A DNA stretch of 64,000 nt. It comes from Shewanella electrica. GTDB taxonomy: Bacteria; Pseudomonadota; Gammaproteobacteria; Enterobacterales; Shewanellaceae. The stretch covers positions 124,001-188,000 of the forward strand of contig NZ_JAKOGG010000003.1 in assembly GCF_022321485.1 (NCBI RefSeq). Reading direction: 5' to 3'. Made by a program: the position numbers and the translations under genes. This document shows, piece after piece, positions 45,550-54,024 of this stretch. Positions within the stretch are counted from its first letter, which is position 1, and the number at the start of each line of letters is the position of its first letter. The notes under the pieces were generated by a model. It ran no database searches. It saw nothing but the letters and a program-made list of their open reading frames with translations, and was not told the origin of the DNA.

Positions 45550-45819
45550 TTAATCATCGTCGTCTTCGTCATCATCATCGTCGGGAGCGACCCAAGTGAT
45601 CGGCCGATAGATCTCCACCCGATCGCCCGCGGTAAGTTCGGTATCCAACGGGCAAATTTTGCCAAAAACCCCTACTTTGTGTTGATCGAGCCGAATGGCG
45701 GGAAACATCCTTAACACGCCAGACGCTTCAATGGCCGACAACAAGGTGGCATGTGGCTCCACATTCACTGGCAGCCATACTTGCTCATCGGGTTTGGCGT
45801 ACACCACGCTAACTTTCAT
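45550..45819 (-). CDS. rnfH: RnfH-family protein with acidic tail
   Basis: 89 residues. The ubiquitin-like RnfH fold shows VSVVYAKPDEQVWLPVNV, VGVFGKICPLDTELTAGDRVEIYRPI. The last ten residues are almost all Asp/Glu, an unusual tail. It is the last gene of rnfABCDGEH, 10 bp after rnfE. RnfH accompanies nitrogen-fixation rnf clusters in Azotobacter and Rhodobacter; its exact role is unclear. Confidence 0.9.
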   Translation of the reverse strand: MKVSVVYAKPDEQVWLPVNVEPHATLLSAIEASGVLRMFPAIRLDQHKVGVFGKICPLDTELTAGDRVEIYRPITWVAPDDDDDEDDDD

Positions 45820-45829
45820 GGCTTGCTCC

Positions 45830-46546
45830 TCATGATTGCGCGCCGGTCACTGCCGCGGCGGCTATGGCACGGCGTTCTGCCAACACTTGCTCGGTTTTCT
45901 GCTTAATCGCCAACACGGCGCCTAAGATCAAAAAGCCCCCCGGCGGTAGAATCACCAATAACAAGCCGCGATATTCAGGGATAACTGTGGTTTCTAAAAA
46001 GGCAAAATGCTGACCTAACAACAGCGAAGCGTTGGCAAACAAAGTGCCGCTGCCAATCACTTCGCGAATGCCACCAAGCATGGTCAGTACCCAGGTAAAA
46101 CCCAGCCCCATGGCTAAGCCATCGAGCATTGATGGCAGTAACGCTGACTTACTGGCAAAGGATTCCACCCGCCCCAAAATGGCGCAGTTAGTCACGATCA
46201 AGGGAATAAACAGCCCCAGCACTTTGTGCAGCGGATGTAGCCACGCGTTGAGCAAGGCATCAATCAACGTCACCAAGGTGGCGATAATGATGATGTTGGC
46301 GGGAATACGCACCGCTTTGCTGATAATGCCTTTAGCCATGGAGGTCAGCAGATTAGCCGCCACCATCACCACCATTGTAGCCAGCCCTAAACCTAAACCG
46401 TTGGTGGCACTGCTGGTCACCGCCAATAATGGACAAAGCGCCAGCGACTGCTTGAGGATGATGTTGTTATCCCACAGGCCAGCGGCCCAGATCTGCCGAT
46501 TGCGATGCGCCGCTGCCGCTGGTGGTTGAGTATCATGGTGCATCAT
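45830..46546 (-). CDS. rnfE: Rnf complex subunit E
   Basis: 238 residues, six membrane helices. Family motifs include [26 protein letters not shown], and [19 protein letters not shown]. With RnfA it forms the membrane core around a [2Fe-2S] centre (Cys in LCPLLA and NCAILG). It overlaps rnfG by 14 bp. Part of a ferredoxin:NAD+ oxidoreductase that, run in reverse by the ion gradient, makes reduced ferredoxin or flavodoxin for nitrogenase. Confidence 0.95.
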   Translation of the reverse strand: MMHHDTQPPAAAAHRNRQIWAAGLWDNNIILKQSLALCPLLAVTSSATNGLGLGLATMVVMVAANLLTSMAKGIISKAVRIPANIIIIATLVTLIDALLNAWLHPLHKVLGLFIPLIVTNCAILGRVESFASKSALLPSMLDGLAMGLGFTWVLTMLGGIREVIGSGTLFANASLLLGQHFAFLETTVIPEYRGLLLVILPPGGFLILGAVLAIKQKTEQVLAERRAIAAAAVTGAQS

Positions 46547-47171
46547 GGCCTGCTCCTGCTAAGTTATTGGCTAACGCCTGCATGGCAATATGTACGCCAT
46601 TCACTACCGCCCGCGGCGTAATGGTCGCCCCAGTAAATTGATCAAAACTGCCACCATCTTTTTTCACGCCCCACAGCGGAGTGTTCGCCAGCGAATGCTG
46701 ATTGAACTCCTTCACCCACGGGCTTTTGGCTAACTCAATTTTGTCGCCCAGCCCCGGCGTTTCGGTGTGGTTGATAATCCGTACGCCAGTGATGACACCG
46801 TCCGTATCAACGCCAACCAGAAAACTGATGCTGCCGCTAAAGCCCTCTTCCGACCCGCGCACCACATAGTGAGTGGTGCCACCAGCACCATCTTTCACGG
46901 TAAAAATCTCGTATTGGCGCTGTTGCAGCGTGATTTTTTGCGACTGACTAAACACCTTATTGGCATAACTGGCGCCATTAAGTACTTCATCCAACAAGGC
47001 GTTTTGGTCTTCCTCAATACGCAGGTTGATCAGCGGCCGCGTCCATAACTCCATGGTCATCAGTAACAGCGCGGCGAGGCCACAAATGGTCGCCAGCAAG
47101 CCGCTTTGATAGCCGATGGAGTCTTTCCACTTATCCAGCGCTTTCCATTTTGATAGAGCTAACTGCATCAT
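46533..47171 (-). CDS. rnfG: Rnf complex subunit G (FMN-binding)
   Basis: 212 residues. One N-terminal membrane helix (about 22-42), then a periplasmic flavin domain. [12 protein letters not shown] near 178-189 holds the Thr that carries covalent FMN, and [11 protein letters not shown] is also conserved. It overlaps rnfD by 4 bp. Confidence 0.95.
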   Translation of the reverse strand: MMQLALSKWKALDKWKDSIGYQSGLLATICGLAALLLMTMELWTRPLINLRIEEDQNALLDEVLNGASYANKVFSQSQKITLQQRQYEIFTVKDGAGGTTHYVVRGSEEGFSGSISFLVGVDTDGVITGVRIINHTETPGLGDKIELAKSPWVKEFNQHSLANTPLWGVKKDGGSFDQFTGATITPRAVVNGVHIAMQALANNLAGAGHDAP

Positions 47172-48166
47172 GATTTCTCCACCGCTGATTTACTGCCAAA
47201 GATGCTGGGGCGCAGATAGTGGTCGATCAGCGGGCTGGCCGCATTGACCATCAACACCGCAAAGGCGACACCTTCTGGATAGTTACCAAAGCTGCGGATC
47301 AGCCAGATCAACAAGCCACACATGGCGCCGTAAATCAGTTGTCCGCGCACGCTGGTAGGTGATGTGACTAAATCGGTGGCGATATAGAACGCGCCGAGCA
47401 TGGCGCCGCCACTGAGTAGTTGGCTCAATGGTGAAGCAAAGCTTTCAGGCGCAATCAGCGCAGCGATGGCCGCAGGCACACACAGCCCGGCGATAAACGA
47501 CACCGGGATCGCCCAATGGATGATGCGGCGATACAGCAACACTAAGCCGCCGAGTAAAATCAGCAATGCGCTGGTTTCCCCTAAACTGCCGCCAATGCTG
47601 CCGAAGAACTGCGCTGCTAACGACACGGGTTCATGCTGCAAACCGCTGAGCGAGGTCGCGGCAGTGACGCCATCAAACTGCAACCAGCCTTGCGGTACGG
47701 TGACTTGGTTGCCGCTGAAATCAATCGGTGTTGGCACCGCCCAAGTGGTCATCTCCACCGGAAAGCAGATCAGCAGCATCACTCGCGCTAACATCGCGGG
47801 ATTAAATAAGTTTTGCCCTAAGCCGCCGTAGATCTGTTTGCCAACCACAATGGCAAACACGCTACCAAACGCGGCTAACCACATCGGCACGGTCGCGGGC
47901 AGGCTCATGGCTAATAACAAGCCGGTCAGCAACGCCGAACCATCCAAACAGGCACTGGTTGCCCGCCCGAGCAATTTAAGGCAGATATATTCAGCGATGA
48001 TCGCCACCACGCTGCACACCAACAAGGTTTGCAAACTGGCTAAGCCAAACTGATACACGCCCATCAACGCCGCTGGCAACAAGGTCAGCACCACGGTATA
48101 CATGATGCGGTTGCTACTATTGCTGGTATGAGCAAACGGCCCAGATTTAGGTTCAAAATCAATCAT
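47168..48166 (-). CDS. rnfD: Rnf complex subunit D (FMN-binding)
   Basis: 332 residues, about nine membrane helices. [18 protein letters not shown] at the N-terminus and [18 protein letters not shown] near the C-terminus are diagnostic. A periplasmic Thr carries a second covalent FMN, probably in the [11 protein letters not shown] loop. It couples electron flow to ion transport. ATGA overlap with rnfC. Confidence 0.94.
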   Translation of the reverse strand: MIDFEPKSGPFAHTSNSSNRIMYTVVLTLLPAALMGVYQFGLASLQTLLVCSVVAIIAEYICLKLLGRATSACLDGSALLTGLLLAMSLPATVPMWLAAFGSVFAIVVGKQIYGGLGQNLFNPAMLARVMLLICFPVEMTTWAVPTPIDFSGNQVTVPQGWLQFDGVTAATSLSGLQHEPVSLAAQFFGSIGGSLGETSALLILLGGLVLLYRRIIHWAIPVSFIAGLCVPAAIAALIAPESFASPLSQLLSGGAMLGAFYIATDLVTSPTSVRGQLIYGAMCGLLIWLIRSFGNYPEGVAFAVLMVNAASPLIDHYLRPSIFGSKSAVEKS

Positions 48167-49641
48167 GATTCGCTCTCCTGTGCGGTCGCTCTGGCGGGAC
48201 GTTTACGCGCAGCCGCTTTGGCAGCTTTCGCAGCGGCCTTGGCTTCGGCTTCTTTGGCAAGCCGCTGTACCCGTTCTTCATTGAGTTGTTTGGCGGTGGC
48301 CGAGCGTTGTGCCTTGAGCCGATTGGCGTTGATCGAGCCCTTGGCAAATTGAAAATACTGCACCAGCGGCAGCGCTGATGGACAAACATAACTGCAAGCG
48401 CCACAAGAGAGGCAATGGCCCACCCCCAGCGCTTCGGTTTTGCTGAAATCGGACAAGCGTGCATAGGCTGCCATTTGGAACGGCATCAAGCCCATTGGGC
48501 AAGCGCGCACACACTGACCGCAACGAATACATTCACTTTGGGGTCGTGGCCGTACTTCCTCTTCGGTCAGCGCCAGAATGCCACCCACGGTTTTATCAAT
48601 CGGAATATAGGGCGAGGAGATCACCTGCCCCATCATCGGCCCACCGAACAGCAGCCGCGCGGTGCTATCGCTAACGCCGCCGCAGTATTCCAGCAGTTCA
48701 CTCACCGGTGTACCAATCGGCACTTCGACGTTACGCGGGGCAGCAATACCTTTGCCAGATACAGTGATCACTCGGCTCACCAATGGCCGTTGAAACCGTA
48801 CCGCTTGATAAACCGCACGCGCGGTAGCGATGTTATGCACCAGAATGCCCAACATGCCCGCGTGACCACCGGCGGGCACCACGGCGCCAGTGAGATATTT
48901 GATCAAGTGCCGCTCAGAGCCCATGGGATAGATACTCGGTGCTGCATGCACCTCAATCTCATCGCTCTCGGCGGCCGCCAGTCGCAGTTGCTCTAGCGCT
49001 GCAGGTTTGTTGTCTTCCACACCAATTAGCGCCTTGTGCGTGCCGCTGGCTTTGAGCAGCAGTTTTACGCCAGCGATGACTTCGGCGGCATATTGCTGCA
49101 TCGCCACATCATCACAGGTCAAATAGGGTTCGCACTCCCCGCCATTGATCACAAGCGTGTGCGCGCCACCTTTACGGGCAAACTGGATCTTCGCCACCGT
49201 AGGAAACCCCGCGCCGCCCAAGCCGACAATGCCAGCATCGCGCACGCGTGCAATGATCTCTTCGGCATCAAGCGACAGATAATTTTGCGGCTTATGCGAC
49301 TCGCCCCAACGGCGATCACCATTAGCGCGGATGATAATGGTGTCGCATTTCAGCTTGGCTGGATGCGAACTAAAGTGTTGGGTAATACCTGTGACCACGC
49401 CATTTACTGGCGCATGTATCGGCGCCACCATGTCATTACGCCCTTTGGCTACCAACTGGCCGCGGCTTACGGTGTCACCGGGTTTGACCAACGGCATTAA
49501 CATTGCGCCATTGCGCAGTTGCAACGACAGAAACACATTGCGCGGCCAAAAATGCTGATCAATTCCCTGCGCATTAGTGAGATTTTTATAGCTTTCTGGG
49601 TGAATACCACCACGAAAACGACGACTGAGAAACTTCAACAT
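48163..49641 (-). CDS. rnfC: Rnf complex subunit C (Fe-S/FMN, NADH site)
   Basis: 492 residues with AAGGAGG before the ATG. N-terminal GGIHPE, NADH/FMN region GLGGAGFPTVAKI (about 140-152) and SLBB-like domain, then two ferredoxin motifs CIRCGQCVRACP and CLSCGACSYVCP (about 372-430). The C-terminus is a short Ala/Lys/Arg-rich tail, much shorter than the long repeat tail of E. coli RsxC. This shorter form fits nif-linked Rnf1 versions. Confidence 0.96.
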   Translation of the reverse strand: MLKFLSRRFRGGIHPESYKNLTNAQGIDQHFWPRNVFLSLQLRNGAMLMPLVKPGDTVSRGQLVAKGRNDMVAPIHAPVNGVVTGITQHFSSHPAKLKCDTIIIRANGDRRWGESHKPQNYLSLDAEEIIARVRDAGIVGLGGAGFPTVAKIQFARKGGAHTLVINGGECEPYLTCDDVAMQQYAAEVIAGVKLLLKASGTHKALIGVEDNKPAALEQLRLAAAESDEIEVHAAPSIYPMGSERHLIKYLTGAVVPAGGHAGMLGILVHNIATARAVYQAVRFQRPLVSRVITVSGKGIAAPRNVEVPIGTPVSELLEYCGGVSDSTARLLFGGPMMGQVISSPYIPIDKTVGGILALTEEEVRPRPQSECIRCGQCVRACPMGLMPFQMAAYARLSDFSKTEALGVGHCLSCGACSYVCPSALPLVQYFQFAKGSINANRLKAQRSATAKQLNEERVQRLAKEAEAKAAAKAAKAAARKRPARATAQESES

Positions 49642-49650
49642 AGCGCCTCC

Positions 49651-50181
49651 TTAAGCCGCCGACGCTTGCGGTTTGGGCCAGAACCAAGTGCGAGTATCAG
49701 GCGCAACTTGCACCATAGTTAAACATCCTTGCGGGCAGCTCTCAGTACAGAGTTTGCAGCCAGTACACACATCGCTAATGACGGTGTGCATCTGCTTAGC
49801 CGCGCCCACAATGGCATCAAATGGACAGGCTTTATAACAGCGACCACAGCCGGAACATTGCGCTTCTTGGATGTGCGCCACCCACTCTATGTCATCGTCA
49901 CTCATGCTGACCGACACACCGAGCATGTCAGCAATTTGCTGCGTTAATGACTGCCCACCAAGCGGGCATGCGTTAGGGTTAAGCTCACCGCGTACCATGG
50001 CTTCGGCCGCTTGTCGGCACCCCGCCACGCCGCATTGGCCACATTGACCACCAGGCATAATCGCCTCAATGCTGTCTACCAGCGGATTACTCTCCACTTT
50101 GAATACCTGTGAGGCATAACCCAACGCCGCACCGAGTACCGCCCCCAGCAGTACAAAGAAAATCACCGTTGCTATCATCAT
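49651..50181 (-). CDS. rnfB: Rnf complex subunit B (Fe-S)
   Basis: 176 residues. An N-terminal membrane anchor (3-22), a Fe-S domain with GGQCGQCGVAGC (about 46-57), and two [4Fe-4S] ferredoxin motifs CSGCGRCYKACP and CTGCKLCTESCP (about 113-153). It is the entry or exit point for soluble ferredoxin or flavodoxin. GGGAG SD. Confidence 0.96.
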   Translation of the reverse strand: MMIATVIFFVLLGAVLGAALGYASQVFKVESNPLVDSIEAIMPGGQCGQCGVAGCRQAAEAMVRGELNPNACPLGGQSLTQQIADMLGVSVSMSDDDIEWVAHIQEAQCSGCGRCYKACPFDAIVGAAKQMHTVISDVCTGCKLCTESCPQGCLTMVQVAPDTRTWFWPKPQASAA

Positions 50182-50193
50182 CTGTCGCTCCCG

Positions 50194-50769
50194 TTATACG
50201 ATGCCGGCAAAGCCCATAAAGGCCATTGACAACAATCCCGCGGTAATAAAAGCAATCGGGTTGCCTTTAAACGCAGCGGGTACACGATTGAGACTGAGCT
50301 GACTACGTAGCCCAGCAAACAGCACTAGCACCACCATAAAACCGATGGAGGAGCCAAAGCTGTACATAAAGGTCTGCATGAAACTGAGTTGTTCCTGCAC
50401 CGCCAACAACGCCACACCGAGCACCGCACAGTTAGTGGTGATCAACGGCAGAAACACACCAAGGGATTGATAAAGCGCGGGAAAGCTTTTCTTCACGTAC
50501 AGTTCAGTCAACTGCACCACGGCGGCGATCACCAAGATAAACACGATGATGCGCATAAACTGCAGGTTCAGTGGTTGCAGCACTGTCACCTCCAGCAACC
50601 AGCTGAGCATGGCCGCTAAGGTGAGTACAAATGTGGTGGCGAGCCCCATGCCAACCGCGCTATCAACCTTGCTGGATACCCCCATAAACGGGCATAGTCC
50701 CAGAAACTTGGCTAACACCACGTTGTTGACAAAGGCAGCACCAAGAAAAATTAACAGCCCGTCAGACAT
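50194..50769 (-). CDS. rnfA: Rnf complex subunit A
   Basis: 191 residues, six membrane helices. Family motifs are [43 protein letters not shown] and [15 protein letters not shown]. First gene of the rnf operon; GGGAG 7 nt upstream of the ATG. The 5' region has a NifA site and sigma-54 promoter, so this copy is a nitrogen-fixation rnf rather than the housekeeping rsx operon. Confidence 0.97.
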   Translation of the reverse strand: MSDGLLIFLGAAFVNNVVLAKFLGLCPFMGVSSKVDSAVGMGLATTFVLTLAAMLSWLLEVTVLQPLNLQFMRIIVFILVIAAVVQLTELYVKKSFPALYQSLGVFLPLITTNCAVLGVALLAVQEQLSFMQTFMYSFGSSIGFMVVLVLFAGLRSQLSLNRVPAAFKGNPIAFITAGLLSMAFMGFAGIV

Positions 50770-50806
50770 TGCCTATCTCCCAAATACGTCACTTGCAGAG
50801 GCTAAC

Positions 50807-50822
50807 TGCATAGCCTATGCCA
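50807..50822 (-). promoter_or_regulatory. sigma-54 promoter of the rnf operon
   Basis: On the minus strand TGGCATAGGCTATGCA, with GG-N10-GC intact and TGGCA at -24. Predicted start about 50796, 27 nt before rnfA. Confidence 0.78.
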
Positions 50823-50908
50823 GTGAAAAATTAGGTCACAAATAGACGTAACAAACTGTTATTTAAATATTTTATAAAATCACACCAAGGCTTAAACAAC
50901 ACAGAAAT

Positions 50909-50924
50909 TGTCGTAAAGGTAACA
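50909..50924. promoter_or_regulatory. NifA upstream activator site of rnf
   Basis: TGT-N10-ACA (TGTCGTAAAGGTAACA), centred about 120 bp upstream of the predicted rnf start. Nearly the same sequence as the nifF site. Confidence 0.75.
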
Positions 50925-50983
50925 AAGCTGCGACAGCCAATGAGGGCAACGGAAGACGAGATAACACAACGCTGGGCTGATAT

Positions 50984-51014
50984 AAAAAAACAGGCGACCG
51001 AGGTGGCCGCCTGT
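50984..51014 (-). terminator. intrinsic terminator of the alpha/beta hydrolase gene
   Basis: ACAGGCGACC (50990-50999) pairs with GGCCGCCTGT (51005-51014) with one mismatch; on the minus strand it is followed by a run of seven T. Confidence 0.8.
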
Positions 51015-51062
51015 GGCGATGAGTTTAAGCTACAAGAATCATCCGCCTGGGCGATTCAGTGA

Positions 51063-52073
51063 TTAAGATTTATTGCCGACCAACTGCGCTAACAGTTTTT
51101 GATGAAACTCCTTGGGCGCCTGCATCTGTGGCGCATGACCATAGTTAGGGAACAACACTAACGTGGACTGCGGCATACGTTTTGCCGCTTCGCGCGCCAA
51201 TACCGGATAGTTACCTAAGGTTTTGCGAATCGGCTCTGGCGCCAACGCTTTACCAATCGCGGTGGTGTCTTTCTCACCGATCATCAATAACGTCGGCACC
51301 TTGAGCTGTTCAAACTCGTAATACACTGGCTGGGTGTAGATCATGTCGTACAGCAAGGCAGAGTTCCACGCCACAATCTCTTTGCCATCACCACGGTACA
51401 TGCCCGCCAACATCTGCACCCACGGCTCGTAGTCATCACGCCATTCACCAGCATAATAGGTGTTGCGCTCATAATTGCGGATGCCAGTGTCGGTCTTCTT
51501 CAGCTCGCTTTGATACCACGCATCAACATCATTAAATGGCACACCTTTGACTTTCCAGTCTTCTAAGCCGATGGGATTCACCAGTACCAACTGCTCAGTC
51601 GCTTCGGGATAAAGCAACGCATAGCGGATGCCTAACATGCCGCCGGTGGAGTGACCCATCACAATCGCTTTATCAATGTTGAGTGACGCCAGCAGCGCAT
51701 GCGTGTTCGCCGCTAATTGTTGAAAACTGTATTGATAAGCTTCAGGTTTGCTCGACTTACAAAAGCCGATTTGGTCGGCGGCAATCACCCGATAGCCAGC
51801 ATCAGTCAATGCGGTAATGCTGTCTTGCCAAGTGGCGGCGCAAAAGTTTTTCCCATGCAACATCACCACCGTGTGACCATTCGGCTGCTTGGCGGGCACA
51901 TCCATATACGCCATATGCAACTGAGTGCGTTGTGACTCAAATTGAAACTGTTTTACCGGCCAAGGGTAATCAAAGCCTTCTAATTCAGCGCCATACACGG
52001 CGGGTTCCGCCGCCTGACTCGAAAAACTTGCCCAAAGGGTCAACGCCAACAGCACTCGCCATTTCCTTAACAT
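51063..52073 (-). CDS. exported alpha/beta hydrolase
   Basis: 336 residues with a signal peptide (VLLALTLWASFSSQAAE). Oxyanion segment MLHGKNFCAATW (71-82), nucleophile Ser142 in MGHSTGGMLG, acid in IGEKDTT and catalytic His in NYGHAPQ. A periplasmic esterase or haloalkane-dehalogenase-like hydrolase of unknown substrate. It sits between rnfA and nifL on its own transcript with its own terminator. I found no sigma-54 promoter in front of it, so it may be a bystander in the nif block. Confidence 0.9.
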   Translation of the reverse strand: MLRKWRVLLALTLWASFSSQAAEPAVYGAELEGFDYPWPVKQFQFESQRTQLHMAYMDVPAKQPNGHTVVMLHGKNFCAATWQDSITALTDAGYRVIAADQIGFCKSSKPEAYQYSFQQLAANTHALLASLNIDKAIVMGHSTGGMLGIRYALLYPEATEQLVLVNPIGLEDWKVKGVPFNDVDAWYQSELKKTDTGIRNYERNTYYAGEWRDDYEPWVQMLAGMYRGDGKEIVAWNSALLYDMIYTQPVYYEFEQLKVPTLLMIGEKDTTAIGKALAPEPIRKTLGNYPVLAREAAKRMPQSTLVLFPNYGHAPQMQAPKEFHQKLLAQLVGNKS

Positions 52074-52312
52074 TACACAGCTCCTTGGTTACTGGGAGGG
52101 AACAGACTAACGCCCACAGGTTAGCCGAAGATGAAAGCTAATTTAGCAGATTAGCTTAGCAAGATACGCATCAGTCCAAAAGGATAACGCTTGCTGGCTG
52201 TCGACGATCTCGCTATCGCTCAGTACATTTTTGCACCAATCCAGCTCATTACCCGCACAAAATTTGTGCCTACGGCTGTTCAAATCACCTGAACCGAGCT
52301 GAGAGATAGTTT

Positions 52313-52328
52313 TGTCGGGTTTACGACA
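52313..52328. promoter_or_regulatory. NifA upstream activator site of nifL
   Basis: A near-perfect dyad TTTGTCG-GGTTTA-CGACAAA containing TGT-N10-ACA, the most symmetrical of the four sites. It is centred about 135 bp upstream of the predicted nifL start. Confidence 0.75.
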
Positions 52329-52429
52329 AAGTCATTTTGGCTAAGCAAAATTGTGCTAAATCAAACAATGGATAAATATCCGCGTTAACTCATGTAGATC
52401 AGCATGTTAGCCAAGCATTGTTCAGATAA

Positions 52430-52445
52430 TGGTCTGATTTATGCA
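52430..52445 (+). promoter_or_regulatory. sigma-54 promoter of nifLA
   Basis: TGGTCTGATTTATGCA has GG at 52431-52432 and GC at 52443-52444, exactly 10 bp apart. Predicted start about 52456, 32 nt before nifL. Confidence 0.65.
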
Positions 52446-52487
52446 CTTATTGTCGTATCAGCGAGCGCGACCACATAAGGAAGGCTA

Positions 52488-54017
52488 ATGGAACAACCCA
52501 ATGACATGCAGCAACTGTTGCAAACGCCGGAAATCGGTTTAGAGGCCTTCGAGCAGATCCTGCAGTTTGCGCCAATTGCCATCAGCATTACCGATCGCTC
52601 TGGTAAGTTGCTGCGCATCAATAAAACCTTTGCCGATATCACCGGGTATCAACAACATGAGCTGATTGGTAATAACTGCTCAATGTTGTCTTACAAAGCC
52701 ACCCCGCGCAGCGTGTACGAGAGTTTATGGGGCGCCATTACTCGGGGTGAACATTGGCACGGCCAACTGATCAACCGCCGCAAAAACGGCCAACCTTACA
52801 TTGCCGACATCTCCATTTCCGGTTTTCGTTGCCCAGATGGCTCACAGCTGTATTACTCGATTCATAAAGACATTACCGAACAGCACGAACTGCAAACTCA
52901 TCAAAAAAACCAGTTCACCATGTTCCAAGCGGTGCTCAACTCGGTGCCGATTGCCATCGCGATGATCGACAACCAACACAATGTGCTATTCAGCAACCGG
53001 CGCTTTGAACAGCTCGCCAGCAGTATTCAACAATCGCCGATTACCCTGCTGGCGGATAGCCTCAAAGAAGAAAGCGGTATCAGCAGTATTGATGCCTTCA
53101 TCGGCTCACGCCCCAGCCGTTACAAAGGGATTCACATTGAGCAAGATGCGCCATCAGGCGAGCGCTGGTTTGATTATGCGCTGGCAAAAATTCCGGTGAC
53201 AGACACCACCGCCGAGGCCTATTTCCATCCCGCCGATGAATACTACAACGTCGTGGCGATTAGCGACCGCACCAAAGAAAAACTGCTGGTGGAGGAGCGT
53301 CGCATTCACTCGGTCAAACTGATGGCCAGCGACAACCGCTACGTGCACGCCATGCAAGAAGCCTTAATGGCAACGCTGCATCAGCTACAAGGCCCGTTCA
53401 ATATGATTGAATCGGCGGTGAAAATTCTCAAGAAAACCAGCCACGCCTGCCCAGGGCTGACCGCCATGGATGAGGCGATGATCAACGCCGTTGATGCCAT
53501 GAACGAGATCAAACAAGCGATCCCCGAGCGCAGTAACGAGGCGTTTCAACCGGTCAATATCAACCAAGTGGTGCGTGATGCCACCGCCATCAGCACCGAT
53601 GAGTTACTGCTGACCAGCACCCATTTAGCACTGTCCCTGTCGCCCACATTGGCGTCGATTTCTGGCATGCCGCACCGCTTGGTGTTAGCGCTCAAACAGA
53701 TCATCGACAACGCCATTGATGCCATTCAAGCGTCGAAAAAGGATGAGCGCACGCTGCTTATCAGCACCATCGAAGACGACAACGACATTAGCATCATCGT
53801 GGAAGATAGCGGCGCCGGTGTGGATGAGCAGATCCGCCTCAAGGTGTTTCAACCGTTTTATAGCACTAAACCGCGGCATCAATCTGGCTGTCGCGGCATC
53901 GGCTTATCCATTGTGCAGCAGGTGCTGAACGAGCATTCGGCGACCATCTCAATCACTGAGAGTCACCAGCTCGGCGGCGCCAGTATCTGCCTAACATTCC
54001 CAAAACATAGCTGGTGA
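52488..54017 (+). CDS. nifL: NifL, redox/nitrogen-sensing antagonist of NifA
   Basis: 509 residues with AAGGAAGG SD. PAS1 (about 20-135; ITDRSGKLLRINKTFADITGY, NCSMLSYKATPRSVY, GQLINRRKNGQPY) is the FAD-binding oxygen sensor. PAS2 spans about 140-265. A degenerate histidine-kinase-like region has His298 in TLHQLQGPFNMI, and the GHKL domain (about 390-509) has IIDNAIDAI, DSGAGV and CRGIGLSIV. NifL binds ADP and sequesters NifA when oxygen or fixed nitrogen is present. nifA follows 7 bp downstream, so the two are made in matched amounts. Confidence 0.94.
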   Translation: MEQPNDMQQLLQTPEIGLEAFEQILQFAPIAISITDRSGKLLRINKTFADITGYQQHELIGNNCSMLSYKATPRSVYESLWGAITRGEHWHGQLINRRKNGQPYIADISISGFRCPDGSQLYYSIHKDITEQHELQTHQKNQFTMFQAVLNSVPIAIAMIDNQHNVLFSNRRFEQLASSIQQSPITLLADSLKEESGISSIDAFIGSRPSRYKGIHIEQDAPSGERWFDYALAKIPVTDTTAEAYFHPADEYYNVVAISDRTKEKLLVEERRIHSVKLMASDNRYVHAMQEALMATLHQLQGPFNMIESAVKILKKTSHACPGLTAMDEAMINAVDAMNEIKQAIPERSNEAFQPVNINQVVRDATAISTDELLLTSTHLALSLSPTLASISGMPHRLVLALKQIIDNAIDAIQASKKDERTLLISTIEDDNDISIIVEDSGAGVDEQIRLKVFQPFYSTKPRHQSGCRGIGLSIVQQVLNEHSATISITESHQLGGASICLTFPKHSW

Positions 54018-54024
54018 GGTGCAT

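Larger units (their letters stand above)
52074..52487. other. intergenic region between the hydrolase and nifL
   Basis: 414 bp between divergent genes. It contains the NifA site (52313-52328) and the sigma-54 promoter (52430-52445) assigned to nifL. The hydrolase-proximal 240 bp shows no GG-N10-GC element in the hydrolase direction and no short gene. Confidence 0.6.
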
